Shown piece by piece: positions 40,935 to 53,447 of a stretch of DNA of 64,000 nt. The position numbers and the translations under genes were made by a program. The DNA comes from Crossaster papposus (Eukaryota > Echinodermata > Asteroidea > Velatida > Solasteridae), in assembly GCA_037893245.1 (NCBI GenBank), contig JBAIAA010001113.1, forward strand, positions 62,001 to 126,000, read 5' to 3'. The notes under the pieces are model-generated. The model was not told the origin of the DNA, ran no database searches, and worked only from the letters and a program-made list of their open reading frames with translations. The first letter of the stretch is position 1; every line of letters starts with the position of its first letter.

Positions 40935-41913
40935 ATGTTTCAACAACAGGCAGATATGCTGAAATACATGAGGGAGCAGCAGGATCAAATACAGGAGCAG
41001 CAAGAGCAGCTAACCGCCTTGTTAGAGCATGTACTAAAAGGGTCCAGTCCAAGGCAGCCCAGTGCTGGTCAGGGGTGGACGACGCTTGATATGTTTCGGA
41101 TGTAAACGACCTGGGCATATCAAGGCAAACTGTAGATTCCAGGGCGGTCAAAGTTCTTCACCTGTTGGTGTGTCCTTTGGGGGACAGGGGCTTATGGATA
41201 ATGTAGAGGTGCCTACCGATAAACCTGTGCATTATGAAGGGGGGGGGGGGTGAAATGTCGGAACATTCAGTGAGTGAACTTCTTGCTTGTCTTGTACATA
41301 AAAGATCTACTGTGGGTGTGACCCTGGCAGGAATTACAGTAACCTGTGTATTAGATACAGGTGCAGGAACATCCCTGATGAGCTCAATATTTTTTAGCCA
41401 ACATTTTGTCGGATAATATGTGCGGGCCCAACCCAGTGGGCCGGTACCTGCCGGTATATCGTGTTGGACACTTGGAGTTGCCTGTGGAGGGATATGCTGG
41501 GGTCCATTAGTGGTGCAAAACCATGCAGTAATGGCACATTTTCTGGTCGTGAAAGACACGTCACAGTGTGGGATTATTGTGGTATTACGGATGTTCGTTT
41601 TGTGAACGTCTTGGTGGCAAACACTGGGAGCCAGACCTTGGTGATTCCCCCACACACAAAGTTGGCGCAGGCTACTGTGGTATCCTCAGAACAAATTGGG
41701 GTGGAGGAAGAAAGTAGTTCCTTACAGGTTTCTGTGAGTGAGGTTTTGGTTGAGGATGTACATATACTTAGCGAGCATGTTGAGGTAGGGTGCCAGCCCA
41801 AGTCAGATGCGCCAGTGGACACACCTGAACCACCCACTGAGACTTTTCTGTTTGGGGTTGGGACTCAATACCAGCTACCTTCAGGTTTGAACTTGTCTTC
41901 TTATAAGTTTTAG
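40935..41913 (+). pseudogene. gag C terminus, CCHC knuckle and protease (copy C)
   Basis: 40935-41090 encodes the glutamine-rich helix; CFGCKRPGHIKANC at about 41090-41130 is an intact CX2CX4HX4C knuckle. DTGAGTS at about 41356 is the protease active site. The stop after the protease FVG (41413) and the end at 41913 are the same as in copy A. The G-run before the protease is 10-11 bases here against about 14 in copy A. Confidence 0.75.
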
Positions 41914-43450
41914 ATAATACTCCTATCTCACGGACACATGTCACTTCCGGAATAGTTTTATTGTGATCTTTGACCCTCAAAACATGGGTCTAGACACCTT
42001 CTTTATTCAATTAACTGCAATATTGGCTGAGATATAGTGAAAAATAGATTTTTCGATAATGGCGGCACTAATTTGCATAAAAATGATACATGGGACATTT
42101 TTTGAATTGTTTAACATAGCAAATCGTTTTCTACGCATTTTTTTCTGACCTAGAAACACCAATTAGAAAATTGATTTCCGAGGGTGCACGATACCCCCTC
42201 CTTCCAACCCAACTATGGTTCTTGGATTCAAATTTGAGTTTTTGAGAGCCTATTTTTTAGGTTTCCCAATTTTCTATTGGTTGTGGGGAATCTAGCCCTA
42301 TGCTGGTAGGATAACTTTCCAGGCATATTTCTTCTTTTGATTTGTGTTGACGTCCGTGTGCTTTAGTCTCACGAACGTCTTTTAATTCATCAAACTTTCA
42401 ATTCATCAAAATTCATCATCCGCTATAAATAAGTTTGTTTTTTTCACTTTAATTGTCTTTACTTTTCTTCCCTTTACCATGTTTACCTTCCCCATCGCCA
42501 TGCTGTGTATATTTTAACGCACACCTCATGTATCAGATTTACTGCTGTTCCTAAAATTTGACCCATTCAAAACATCCCCATTATACTCTGTTGACCAGCA
42601 AATTCACATTTTCCGGTTTTGGGGTTGACGAACTGCCTAATGAAACTGCGTGCTTAAAATGCCTAGCTGCCAACTAGCTGGCAACGTTCTTAGCAGGGTT
42701 GTTTTAATACAAAATTAGTTTGTTACCACGAAGCAGAAAACTACGAATTTAGCAGGCTGCTAAGGCCTAGTAATTTGCTGCTAAGTTAGCAGGCTTTGAT
42801 GAATATCGGCCTAGATGTTAAGATGGATAAAGCTGCATAATACAGACACTGGACAGTAAATACTTTGCTAAATAAATTACAAACTGTGGACAATCAGAAT
42901 CTTGAATGATATATGCTTTTAAATTTAGGATACACCATTGGTAACTGCTTGAATTATTTTGAATAAGTGAATTTGGGGGAGGGAGGTTGTATTTTGAAGT
43001 AAATATCGTTTAACTGGCCCAGTTTTACAATCATATAGAAGACGAGAAAAGCATGAAAAACGGCGTACATTTTCAACCGGCGTCAGGCAGTGGTTCTTAT
43101 GTTGTTCTTGGTGTGTTTTCGCAAAACAATTACCGGATGCCTACTATCATTATTTACTTTCAAATAAGTAAGATATTTTCCAATCATTCGGTAGTAACCA
43201 ATTTTGATATCTGCAAATGGTATATCTTACTTTTAAGACAAAAGCCTTCGGTAACATAATTAAGTTAAATGGGTAAACAAAATCTCTGACACTGACTAAA
43301 TTTGGTTTTCTACTATCAATATTTTGTCCCACTTTGTTCGCAACAAAGTAAACAAAGTACTCCGAAAGTACCCGACTACAACACTCTACAAAATACTTAC
43401 ATTTGTAATGCCAGGAAAATACTTTAGGCAGCACTGCGAATGAACTTTGT
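41914..43450. other. shared insert then unannotated DNA
   Basis: 41914-42213 matches 4831-5090 of copy A and retains 48 bp lost there. From 42214 the sequence is AT-rich and without a convincing gene. 43003-43040 (atcgtttaactggcccagtt ttacaatcat) resembles 30070-30110 in the Harbinger intron. 43158-43200 resembles 35565-35610 in the nested element, so diverged fragments of those elements lie here. Confidence 0.4.
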
Positions 43451-46400
43451 CTTGACTTAGCGAGATGCCTTTGGGATGCTGTAAATGTTGTTTGTATATC
43501 AGAACAAACATCTTCGCAAATAATGAAAAATTCGACCTACCTGACAGTGCTGATGCCACCATAATCTCTAAGCTACTGCTCCGTTCATCGTCACAGATGC
43601 AATGACTGAGGATCCGTTAGTTTGATGGTATATCACCGAGTATGCACAAACTCGCACCGACAAGCTTACCAGACCGCGCTGAGCAGGAGGACGCCCTAAC
43701 CAGCCAATCGGGAACGGGCACGAGCTAGGGCGATCTATTTCCTCTTTCTCATTGGTACATGTTACCACAAAAGGCGGAGTTTAACCAGTTCGCGCGCTGG
43801 CATTGTTTTGACATTGACCGGGCTCAGGCGTGGGATTGATTTTCCCAAACCTCGACCCGAGACGGGCTCATAGGCCAGCATCTATGGGTAGCACATTCTG
43901 CTATACCCAGCCTCGCTATCTGCGAGTCTGTCGCTGACATATATTTCCAACATTGCTCGTGAAGTGTTTATTCGTCATACGTGTTATATTCTGAACAACA
44001 AAATACGTGTCATTAGGAGAACGCTCCATTAGACGATTCATTCATAAAATTCAAGTTAGTGGGGAGTCCTTAAGTAAACATAATCCCCCATGTCCAGCAA
44101 AGATAACCTCCATATAATGACTTAAATAAACAACCCCCCATGGACAACACTCTGGCCCTGTGAGTGCTGGAACTGCTTTCAACATGCATGCGAATGGTAC
44201 ATGCATGTACATGTACAGTGTATGCAATTGTATCTTGGCATCAGCAAGTGTTCATTTTGTGCAACAGGATTTTACTTTGCAGATTCTTTCTCCATGTGTG
44301 TATAAAACTATAGGCTATACTTTACACCAGAACGAATAAAATGAAAGCAGGATTCCAATTCAACTGTTCTTGATTAATATATAGTATTTGTTATTGTTTT
44401 ATTTCAAACAACACTGTAAAGCAGACATAATGCACCTATCAATTCTATGACGCACCCTCAGACCCCCGGGGGAGGTGCGTCAATGACAACAGTGGGGCCA
44501 GATTTCGGAGTTTAATGATGCACCCGTACGTCATATAATTGACGCACCATTCTTGGAAAACAATGACGCACACAAGTTGCGACGCGACGAACAAAACTCG
44601 CGACATGAAGCGGGGCATCGCGCTGTGTGTATGCACGCGCGCACGTCGGCCGCGCCGCGCCAGCAGTGAATGAACGGCTACTAAACATTAGTTTTCTGCT
44701 TTGGCATGCTACGGTGAATAACCACAGCCGTACCGAATAAACTCAAATTTTCCAGGAACGCTTTACTTTTGGATCGTTACCAGCACATTCACAATCACAA
44801 ACGTTCATGTACCGCTGCGCGCGCGCGCCATCAAGGGGGTTTTCCAACAATGCACGTGAGTCACCCCTCTAGTCTGCATGCAGGCGCTTTGTCTTGCAAG
44901 CACGCTGAAGTACCGCCAGGCATTATACACCCATTCGTAACCCGACTGGAGTGTAAGCCTACGCAAAGTAGTGAGAATTTAAACTGTATACCTGACTAGC
45001 AGCGATAAGCATACATGGAAAGTAATGTGTGCGACAAATTCTCCCTTGTCGTTTTGCTGAGGGAAAGTTGGCCGCGATCGAACTTAGGTATATATGGAAA
45101 TCGCATGCGGCTAAGTAAGCAAAGCGGCTGCATTGACGCTGTGTTATTCTCAATGTTATTCTTCCAGTACATAGCCGAGAATTCGGATGCAACTGGAACC
45201 TTTTCTGTGAGATATTTTACGTGCTTGTCCCAACTAGGAAGGGCTCGCGCACGCAATATCTCGTGTTCTTGTGAAAAAGGACGACGCGCGCGATGCTGCG
45301 TTCTTATTATTTTGGACTTCAATTAATTCAAGCCTATGTAAATTTGTACACCACTTAATAAAGTACATGTACATTCACATGTAAATTCACATGTACTTTC
45401 ACATTTTTTCACATATAATCTTTCAAGCTAGATCTTTCAAGCAGTGGCAACACTGATTGCGGTACATGAACGTTTAAACGCCGTATACACGCACTGCTTT
45501 TATGTTGTTTTACAAATCCACACTATCTACACTCATAATATCATTACGCGCACACGGGTGATTAAATGGAAAGAACGGTACTGCAGACATAATTATCGTT
45601 CTCGGTCATTTCTTTATTGATTTTGACCATTCAAAAAAGAAAAAAAACCAACATTTCACACAGGGAACTATTACGGTATTTATATCGACTTATATAATGG
45701 TATGTAGTTGTTACATTTTAAGTGGAATCGTTCAGGCAGGATCGCTTTTACACCTTATCGTAGTTTAGCGCTGATAACAATCTTAATCTTCTGGGCGCAT
45801 GCTGTGAATTGCCCCATTAAAAAACTTCAATTTTATGAATGCGGACCCGACCAGAGTATAGGGTTGGTCGGGTCGGCCTCTAAAGGGATGTATTATGATA
45901 CACGGCAACCGACGCGAACTGGTTATTAGCTAAAACTGGTAGCACAATAGCCCAGATTTTTTTTTTTTCGAAATCGTAGTTTTCGGATTTCAGGGAAAAT
46001 GTGGAAATATAAGTACATTTTGTTTTTACCAGGAAATTTTGAAACATTTGTCTTTTCATTGAAATTCATCAACTCTCATATTCAGTTTAGTCCGAGATAC
46101 ACACGTTTTTACCAAACCAATTCAGTCATTTTATCATTCAATTTCATATCTTTCTCACTTTTTTTGAGTGGAATATTCTCATTAGAGATCAAATTCAGCA
46201 CGAAAGCATTCAGAGAACGAAATCGTCTGATATCAATTATTTTAAAACCTGTGTTAAATACATTTGTCTGATGTGCGATTGACTCAAGCACACATCAGAC
46301 GAATTTATTTAACATACGTTTTAAATAATTTGATTGGTACAAGACGAATTCGATCTCTGAATCTGAATATAGACAAATTTGATCTGTAATCACGAATATT

Positions 46401-46859
46401 CTCGAGTTGGTTTAAAACGTGTGACCCAACGTTGAAAATAAGTGGTAAATAAGAAAATTGGTTAGGTAAAAGCTTGGGTATTTTTTTCTTGGATGTAATT
46501 AAGTGTAATTAAACCTATATTGTTTTCGAAGTCGACTTAAGAGTAGGTCCAAGTAAATATTTCATATAAGTGTCTTTGGCATTTTTATATATTTATTTTT
46601 ATATAATATATATAATATATATATTTATTTTTAGTAAGCAAGTAACCAAAATTTAATTTTTTTCCCCCTCTATTTTTAGCCAGTTTTGGGGCCGCCAAAG
46701 TGTTTTTTAGCTTATTGAACGCGTACATGTAGTTCTCATGTAGGAGAAGATCTAAAGTCCGGCACAAATCCAAATAAAAGCACGTCGTCAAAGCAATGTT
46801 AAATGCTCCATCCTGTCGACGACGCCCTTTTGTAGAAGACCACATCCACGTCAATTAAG
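43451..46859. other. no recognised gene; locally CpG-rich
   Basis: 44440-44660 and 44810-45320 are CpG-rich against an AT-rich background. Open frames here (for example 45322-44996 minus, with KYLTEKVPVASEFSAMYWKN) match no family I can name with confidence. 46010-46130 resembles 48410-48530, so the right part is the edge of the dispersed repeat. 46580-46630 is TA-rich. I see no exon with convincing splice sites. Confidence 0.35.
44458..44575. promoter_or_regulatory. cluster of TGACGCACC motifs
   Basis: TGACGCACC or its complement GGTGCGTCA occurs at about 44450, 44475, 44540 and 44564, with a near match (gatgcaccc) at 44517, within 130 bp of CpG-rich DNA. It may be a cluster of binding sites for a bZIP-like factor or part of an inverted repeat. 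No transcript start can be assigned. Confidence 0.3.
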
Positions 46860-48350
46860 AGGAAGGACGAACAGTCCTCTAATTAAAGCGGACGAGCATT
46901 CAACAAAATATGCAATCAAACATAGACTTTATTCTATAGTGACGACGATCTCCTGAATTTAATTTCACAAGACTACACTTATTATATTGAATGCACAGTA
47001 TTATAGTACAATCAGATTTGCGACAGCATTACAACATGAAGGTTAAATGTCAACACATGGCTAGCTGAACTTTTACATGTACGTACGATATATAATTACC
47101 TTTAGCATTTCTTACATTCTATTTTCTGATAACATTTCATTAGTGGTACATGTTTATAAAAAGAAAATTACTTATTGTGAACTAAAATAGTTTTTCTACA
47201 GAACCCAACAAAAGCATTATTTTTAAAGAACCCAACAGCCCCTTTATGCAGGGTGCCCCTAAAAGAACCAGCTTAATTCCCTGCAAAGTGTTACATTATA
47301 TTGCTTCGACCTTCAACTCACTCGTATGATTTGAAAAAGGCGGCAGATTCATATATATAAGTATTCTTGTTTGTGTGTATTATTACTTCAAACTGAAGAA
47401 AAAGCTCAACATTTAAGTGTTCAAGTTTGTTGGGAAAATGACAATGTTTGATGCAGTACTACCTTAAGAGGAAACAAACCCCAAACTTTTCTGACCGGAT
47501 ATGAATGACCAATGTTGGCTCTAAACAAATCCAAAAAGAACATCTTCTGAGACCCCTGGCAAGTTGTTCAATTTTACAAGTTCTAAAAACATGCTTTAAT
47601 GCATGTTCTAAGAATAGCATAATAGTGCCATTTAAAACATTTTTTTCTCTCAAGTAAGGGCAAGGATGATATTTTGTAATGATTTAGTTGATTTGGTGAT
47701 TACGGCTCACAAAATGCCCAAAATGACCTGTTACTATGGCAACTGGCCATATATTTTTGGTTCAGTTCTATTTTGTTTACTTTTGTTAAGTCATTGATAA
47801 ATTATCCTTCACTCTGGTGTGAACTACAGTGCAGTTCTCTAATTAAAGCGGACGAGCATTCAACAAAATATGCAATACAACACAGACTACATTCTATAAT
47901 GACGACGATCTCCTGAATTTAATTTTACAAGACTACACTTATTATGTTAAATGCACAGTATTCTTAAGGCGTAGTACAATCAAATATGCCACAGCAATAC
48001 AACATGAAGGTTAAATGTCAACACATGGCTAGCTGCACTTTACGTGTAGGTACGATATATTAATTACTTTTAGCATTTCTTACATTCTATTTTCTGATAA
48101 CATGTTATTAGTGGTATATAGAGAAAATCATTCTTATTATGAATTAAAACATTATTTCTACAGAACCCAGCTACATTATTATTTTTTGAAGAACCCAACA
48201 ACCCCTTTAAACGTGACGCCCCTCTAAAATACAGCTTTGTTTGCAAGTGTATCCAAAGTGTTGAATTATAGCGCTTCCTTAGAGCTTTGTCAGTTCGAAG
48301 AACAAAACATAGGGCGTTTTTGCACTTGTATTCTTTAAATTTGAACTATT
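46860..48350. repeat. tandem duplication of a dispersed repeat, period about 960 bp
   Basis: 46872 (ctctaattaaagcggacgag) recurs at 47838, and 47100-47210 recurs at 48055-48170. Between the copies lies the block related to window start (47340-47830). The same order of blocks occurs at 26350-27640. No coding sequence. The two tandem copies differ by roughly 5 percent plus indels. Confidence 0.65.
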
Positions 48351-51082
48351 ATGCCATAACAACCATTAAAAACCATTCAAAATGAAAATTTGGAAGTATG
48401 AGTTAATATTGGTTTGGGCATCTTTTTTTCATTCAAATTCATTAACTCTTGCATTAAATTTCGTCTGAGAAAAAATACACACGTTTGTACCATTTTTACC
48501 AAAACATTGTATTCATTCTATCATTCAATTTCAAATGTTGGTCACTCTATTTTTGTGTTGGGGGGGGGGGGGATTTGTCGTTTACAAATTTGTCTAAGCT
48601 GTTGCCGAAAGGCAGCATTCAGAGATTGAATTCGTCTTACTATGTATGTATGGTGTGTGCTTGACTCAGATATCAATTAATAATGCGGTATTTGTAGAAA
48701 TACATATAAAAGAACCGAGCTATTAACTACCCCCCCCCCCCCCCCCCAAGTTTGCTAATTTGTTTATTTGTTTAAAATTGAAAGTAAATTTTGCTCTATA
48801 ATTGTGATATTCAGTGAAGAATGAATCATTTAAGGGCTTCTTTCAGTTCGTTACCCTGCCAGAGTACGAGTAACCCTGGATTGCATCTCTCAAATGCATA
48901 CGGTGACATAACTATACGGTGCTCTAGGGGTAGCCCCTCCGCCTTGTCGGGGTAAAAGCGTATTTTACTAATACGACCTTTACATCAGAAATGTCGTTCC
49001 TCGGACTTCTTGTTCGGTCACGTTTGTTTTCACATCGCTATACTTATGTGAGAACGAAAACGAAAACGAAGTGAAGATTTACCTACCTACATGCAATGTA
49101 TTATAGCTTTTAATCAGGCTCGTTTGGAGTATTTTTAACAATTCTTATCAACAATCATTTTAGATTTGTTTGTACATGGAAATTAGCCTTTTAAGTTTAT
49201 TTAAAAAAATGTGTGTCTCAAAAGACATTGTTACTCCCCTATTTAACTTTAATTTGTTACCCCAAAATGATTTCATACACTTTCATCATGTATACACATG
49301 TACATTTTTGTTGTGTTGTTTGTATTTACATCCCGGGCAGATATTACGTCACGATTTATTTAATGTCCTCGCTTCCCATCCAGAATGGCCTAAACATCTA
49401 GGGTATATCATGGACGAGACAACAAAAACGAAACTACAAATGTTTCCAAGTATTATTACCTTAATGGTAAAATTGCATAGAAACAGACTAATAATTTTAT
49501 TGGAACATGAGATAGTTAAGATAACTATTTAATAAGATAAATAATCTTTTCCACGATTTTTTTTTAGGGGGACATAAATTGCCAGTGAGACATTTTTTTG
49601 AAAAAAAAACCCCAAAAGCAATCTTAAATATAATTCACATATGCTGAAAGTCAAGTTTAGTCAACTTTACCTTTTGTCAAATTGGAAAAATTTTGCAGTT
49701 CGTAATACGTTAGCAAAATGGGACTGTACACCAATTTAACATTGTGATCAGGGGCAAATCTAGCTTTGAGCAAGGGGTGGGGGGGGGGGGGGGGGGGGGG
49801 GCGGGGGGGGGGGGGGGGGGGGGGGTTGCAGGGGGAAGTGATATTTGAGTGGTGGCTTGCTAGAGGCCCCAAGGGGAACCGTAACGTGCTAATTCAGGAA
49901 TATTGACTAATAACGTCTTTGGAAAATTGTCGCTAATACAGTATGCTAGTAGGCTATACTAGGACATATTAGGCTGGATTTCACATTTTACAACACAACT
50001 TGCAAGCATTGTTCTAACTAATCGCTTAATTAAGACATGTCTGCAGATTACTGGCTGAGAATGTTCTTCCTCGAATACTTATGGGTACAGTCTGATCGTG
50101 TTAAAACAGCGATGTTCGTACGCGTCAGTAATTGGTATGCGCCAGAGTGCATTCTTCCTTTTCCCTTAGTGAAATGCCAACCTTGTCCAGCCTTAGGTTT
50201 TGACTAGAGGAAATAAGTTCCAACTCGGACGTGGTACATGTATACATCGGTAATAGAGTCTGAAAGTACGCCATTTTGTCTTTGCTTCCGTTCACGTCCA
50301 CGCGCTAGTCTTTCTAAAAGCGTAGGACACATGCAGTTTATATAATTTATGTAAATATGTACGTCCTTTAACGTCCGCACACGTCAGCGCACCGACATGC
50401 AGTACAGGCAATTTGGGGGCCGGGCTTTCTCTTCCCGACAATGAGCTAACCACGTTGCAACTTGTAGGCCTACACTCAGGTCAAACCTTTTTTGTTTAGT
50501 TTTGTTTTTACTTTTCTTTAATATTTTAGACAGTCGTGCAAGTTTTCATATAATTGTACAATTAAATGGGCACTATGTCATGTACGTGTATCGAACATTG
50601 AATGAAAACGACAAGAAAAACGTGTGCGTACACCGTCGTGTCTGATGTCTTTTCTCAAGAACGGTAAGACATTAGGTTGGTTTCTTTTCAATCATGTTAG
50701 AAATAGAACAAGTAAACAAACCCATGCGTGGCTCAAATTCAAGCAAATAAACAGCCCTGTCCTACAACAAATGAATTGTTATAGCGCCGAAATGGCACCA
50801 TTCGTATGGTGTCAAACATCTCTATTAACTTGACGTATAGCTGAACTAATAAAAGGGGAAATACTAAATTAGTCTAATGGAATAAAAAACAACTAATCAA
50901 CAATCAATAGCAAGGAAAATTGTAAGTATATGTCCAATTCCAAGTAACCATATGTTGTGAAATCATATAAATCGTCAACTTGAAAAGTTGAAAGCTATAA
51001 TTGTTAAACACATAATCTTCATCAACTTCAATCTTCAATCGTTTCGAATAATCCTGTCACAATTACAACAGTTTATTTTATT
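48351..51082. other. intergenic DNA with homopolymer tracts
   Basis: 48410-48530 continues the dispersed repeat. G-run at 48559-48572, C-run at about 48731-48748 and a long, nearly pure G-tract at about 49778-49825 are present. 49021-49075 contains an inverted acgaaaacgaaaacga/cgttttcac-type motif. Apart from a weak exon candidate at 49341, no gene is seen in 49450-51080. Confidence 0.4.
49341..49449 (+). CDS. weak exon candidate
   Basis: After a pyrimidine-rich stretch and cag at 49338-49340 the frame reads ILRHDLFNVLASHPEWPKHL then GYIMDETTKTKLQMF. It is followed by a possible donor (AA|GTATTA). The composition is protein-like (Trp, His, Pro in a helix-like context) but no family is recognised and the donor is weak. 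Confidence 0.25.
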
Positions 51083-51090
51083 TAGCCGAT

Positions 51091-51831
51091 TTATTCAAGG
51101 TGACATCCAAGCAACTCAAACTGCAGCCAAACCCAGAAATCCCATCCAGTAGGCGTAATGCGCACCACAGTCGCCAACACGCTCTTTTCAAACATATTAG
51201 TGACAGGGTTGATGACATCAGTGTTACCCGTGAACACCTACAACAAAACCCAATAAAACATCACGTTTTCTAAGGGAAACACTTAATCAATATTTGTTTT
51301 AAAAAACACATCGTGCATATTATGTATCAGCAGCACAGGCTCTGTCAACCTGGTGGGGTTAGAAAGGGGGGCATGGGAATCACGAACAGACCACCTCCAG
51401 TATTGCGTTATTTCGCAAAACTGTTGCGTTATTTCGCAATAGTATTGCGTTATCTTGCGAAACTATATCATTATTTCGCAATACTATTGCATTATTTCGC
51501 AATACCCTAGAGTTATTTTGCAACACTATTGCTTTATTTCGCAAAACTATTGCGTTATTTCGCAATAAAAATATGTTAAAACCGTTAAAACCTGGCACGA
51601 TCGGGCTTCCGTAGCAAGGAGCACAAGCAGGAAAGAACATTAGGTTGCGTTACCTTGACGTTTCCGTTTTCATCCGTCACGTGTTCATATCCCGATGAGG
51701 CTTGCTTTTTATAGGCAACTTTATATTGTGTCACATATCCAGTTGAACTCAAAATTTCCATGCTTTTTGTGATGACACCAGACACTACTGTACTTTCAGC
51801 CAGATTCACCTCGATCCAGGAATTTGTGTTG
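51091..51831 (-). CDS. last two exons of a discoidin (F5/8 type C) domain gene
   Basis: Exon 51831-51654 reads SWIEVNLAESTVVSGVITKS then YVTQYKVAYKKQASSGYEHV, ending GTCAAG|GTAACG. After an acceptor (ttgttgtag) exon 51237-51091 reads VFTGNTDVINPVTNMFEKSV, ATVVRITPTGWDFWVWLQFE and LLGCHLE, then TAA. This is the central and C-terminal part of an F5/8C domain, including WIEVxLxxxxxVxGV, NxDxxxxVxNxF and the final LxxELxGC. The phases fit. AATAAA overlaps the stop and recurs at 51077-51082. Such domains bind phospholipids or glycans in secreted or adhesion proteins. Upstream exons are not visible in the window. Confidence 0.9.
51400..51575. repeat. about 21-bp palindromic tandem repeat in the discoidin intron
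   Basis: Eight diverged units of the form TTGCGTTATTTCGCAA plus a 4-6 base spacer (tacta, aacta) fill most of the intron between the two discoidin exons. Each unit is itself an inverted repeat (TTGCG...CGCAA). Unit length varies by a few bases. Confidence 0.8.
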
Positions 51832-52208
51832 CTGTGAAAAGTAAAGGGAGATGATAAACAATGACGTACGCACGGGTAAATTCAGGAGAGGGCTTTTCAA
51901 ATATAAGGACGATTAAACCACTGACGCTTCTTCAAGTATTGTAATATTGATGACTTAATACCCTTTATATGTTAATGTTACCGACATATTATTTAAGGTA
52001 TATACTACTGTATGTGCTAGTTTGGCAATATTTTCATTTGCTACTTGTTGCTATTTATTATACCGTACGTATTGATTGTGGAAATAGAAATTGTAAAACA
52101 AATATCTTTACGTTCATTTAAGTTAAAAAGAAAAATTCATTTAGGGAAAGATTACTAAATAAATATTTCAAACCGTATAACGCATGGTTATCATGTTATG
52201 CATTATTA

Positions 52209-53447
52209 GTCCAGTCAAAATAAGTTTTGACCTCAAACAAATTGTAACAAAACAAATTTCACCACAATGCATTTCTAAAAGGTCCCTACAATAACATATC
52301 AAAAGTCTTTAAAAATTCAAGTGGTGGAAATATGACTAATTTGCATAAATCGTTAATCCCTGCCGCGTAATATATTTATTCTCATATTTGGGTATGTAAT
52401 ATATATTAAAACAATTGAAAAGTTTATTTAGGTGATTCTACTTACATATCTCTACTTCGATAACATTTTCTAAAGCGTATAAGTGACTGAATAATTATGA
52501 GAACATGGTAATTATCCAAAATGACAACTTCGTGACCCTATAAATGTGCGTATATTACACTGTCTCCAGATATCATCCAGTAGTCAGTATTGGTGAGCTT
52601 CAAATTCACCAAGTTGCTTACTGGCACAGTTATCATAATAAAACCTAATGGAAAATCATATGAACAATGATAACATTGTAATATTTAGCCCAGCAAACCA
52701 AAACTGGGGGGAAATGGTTTGTTTATAAACTAGACGAAAAAGAAGTTAAAGGGTTACCTAACATGAGAGACTTGAACAAGTTCAAGAAAATTCTCAAAAT
52801 ACATTCTAACGTAGATATGATTATTGTAAGCAACAAACATCTTTAATTTTGGGGGTTTCCTTGAACTTGTTCAAGTCTCTCACCTTAGGTAACCCTTCAC
52901 CTACTTTTTAGCCCAATTTATGGACAAACGATTTTTCCCAGTTGTTGTTTGCTGGGCTAAATATCACAATGGTATTATTGTTCATAATGATTTTTCATAA
53001 GGTTTTAATAGGATAACGGTGCCAGTAAGCAACTTGGTGAATTTGAAGCTCGTCCATACTGACTACTTGATGATATCTGGAGACAAGGTAAATGCGTGCA
53101 AATTATAGGCTAAAATTATAGTCATTTTGAACCATTACTCTATTTTCAAAATTATTCAGTCACTTACATGCTTTAGAAAATGTTATTGAAGTAGGGATGT
53201 GTAAGTAGAATCACCCAAAAAAGATTTTCGAAAAAAATAAATAACATATATACCCAAATATGGAAATAAACATATTACACGGCAGGGATTAACAATTTAT
53301 GCAAATTAGACATATTTCCACCGCTTGGATTTTTAAAGATTTTTAGTATGTAATTCTAGGGACCTTATAGAAGTTCACTGTGGTGAAAAAAGATTTGTTA
53401 CAATTTGTTTGAGGTCACCAATACAAAATTTGGTATTTTGGCTGGAC
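52209..53447. mobile_element. 1.24-kb palindromic TA-flanked element, copy 1
   Basis: The ends are GTCCAGTCAAAATA and, reverse complemented, GTCCAGCCAAAATA, with TA on both sides (52207-52208, 53448-53449). The two arms, each about 600 bp, pair along their whole length around a centre near 52845. A smaller inverted pair (acttgaacaagttcaag... and complement) sits next to the centre. No reading frame. It is a full-length fold-back element. Confidence 0.9.

Larger units (their letters stand above)
38616..41913 (+). mobile_element. Ty3/gypsy copy C: LTR, gag and protease only
   Basis: A complete-looking LTR (38616-40071), primer binding site, gag and protease are present and closely match copy A where both exist. 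RT, RNase H and integrase are missing; after 41913 the shared non-coding insert and then unrelated DNA follow. The gag contains a T-run/G-run artefact-like tract at 40413-40458 in place of about 60 residues. It cannot be active alone. Confidence 0.85.

Noticed and set aside
44996..45326. Overlapping 103- and 108-codon frames on both strands as genes
   Set aside because: No splice sites, no recognised domain; CpG-rich DNA has few stop codons.
49657..49872. Proline-rich minus-strand frame
   Set aside because: Product of the long G-tract at 49778-49825.
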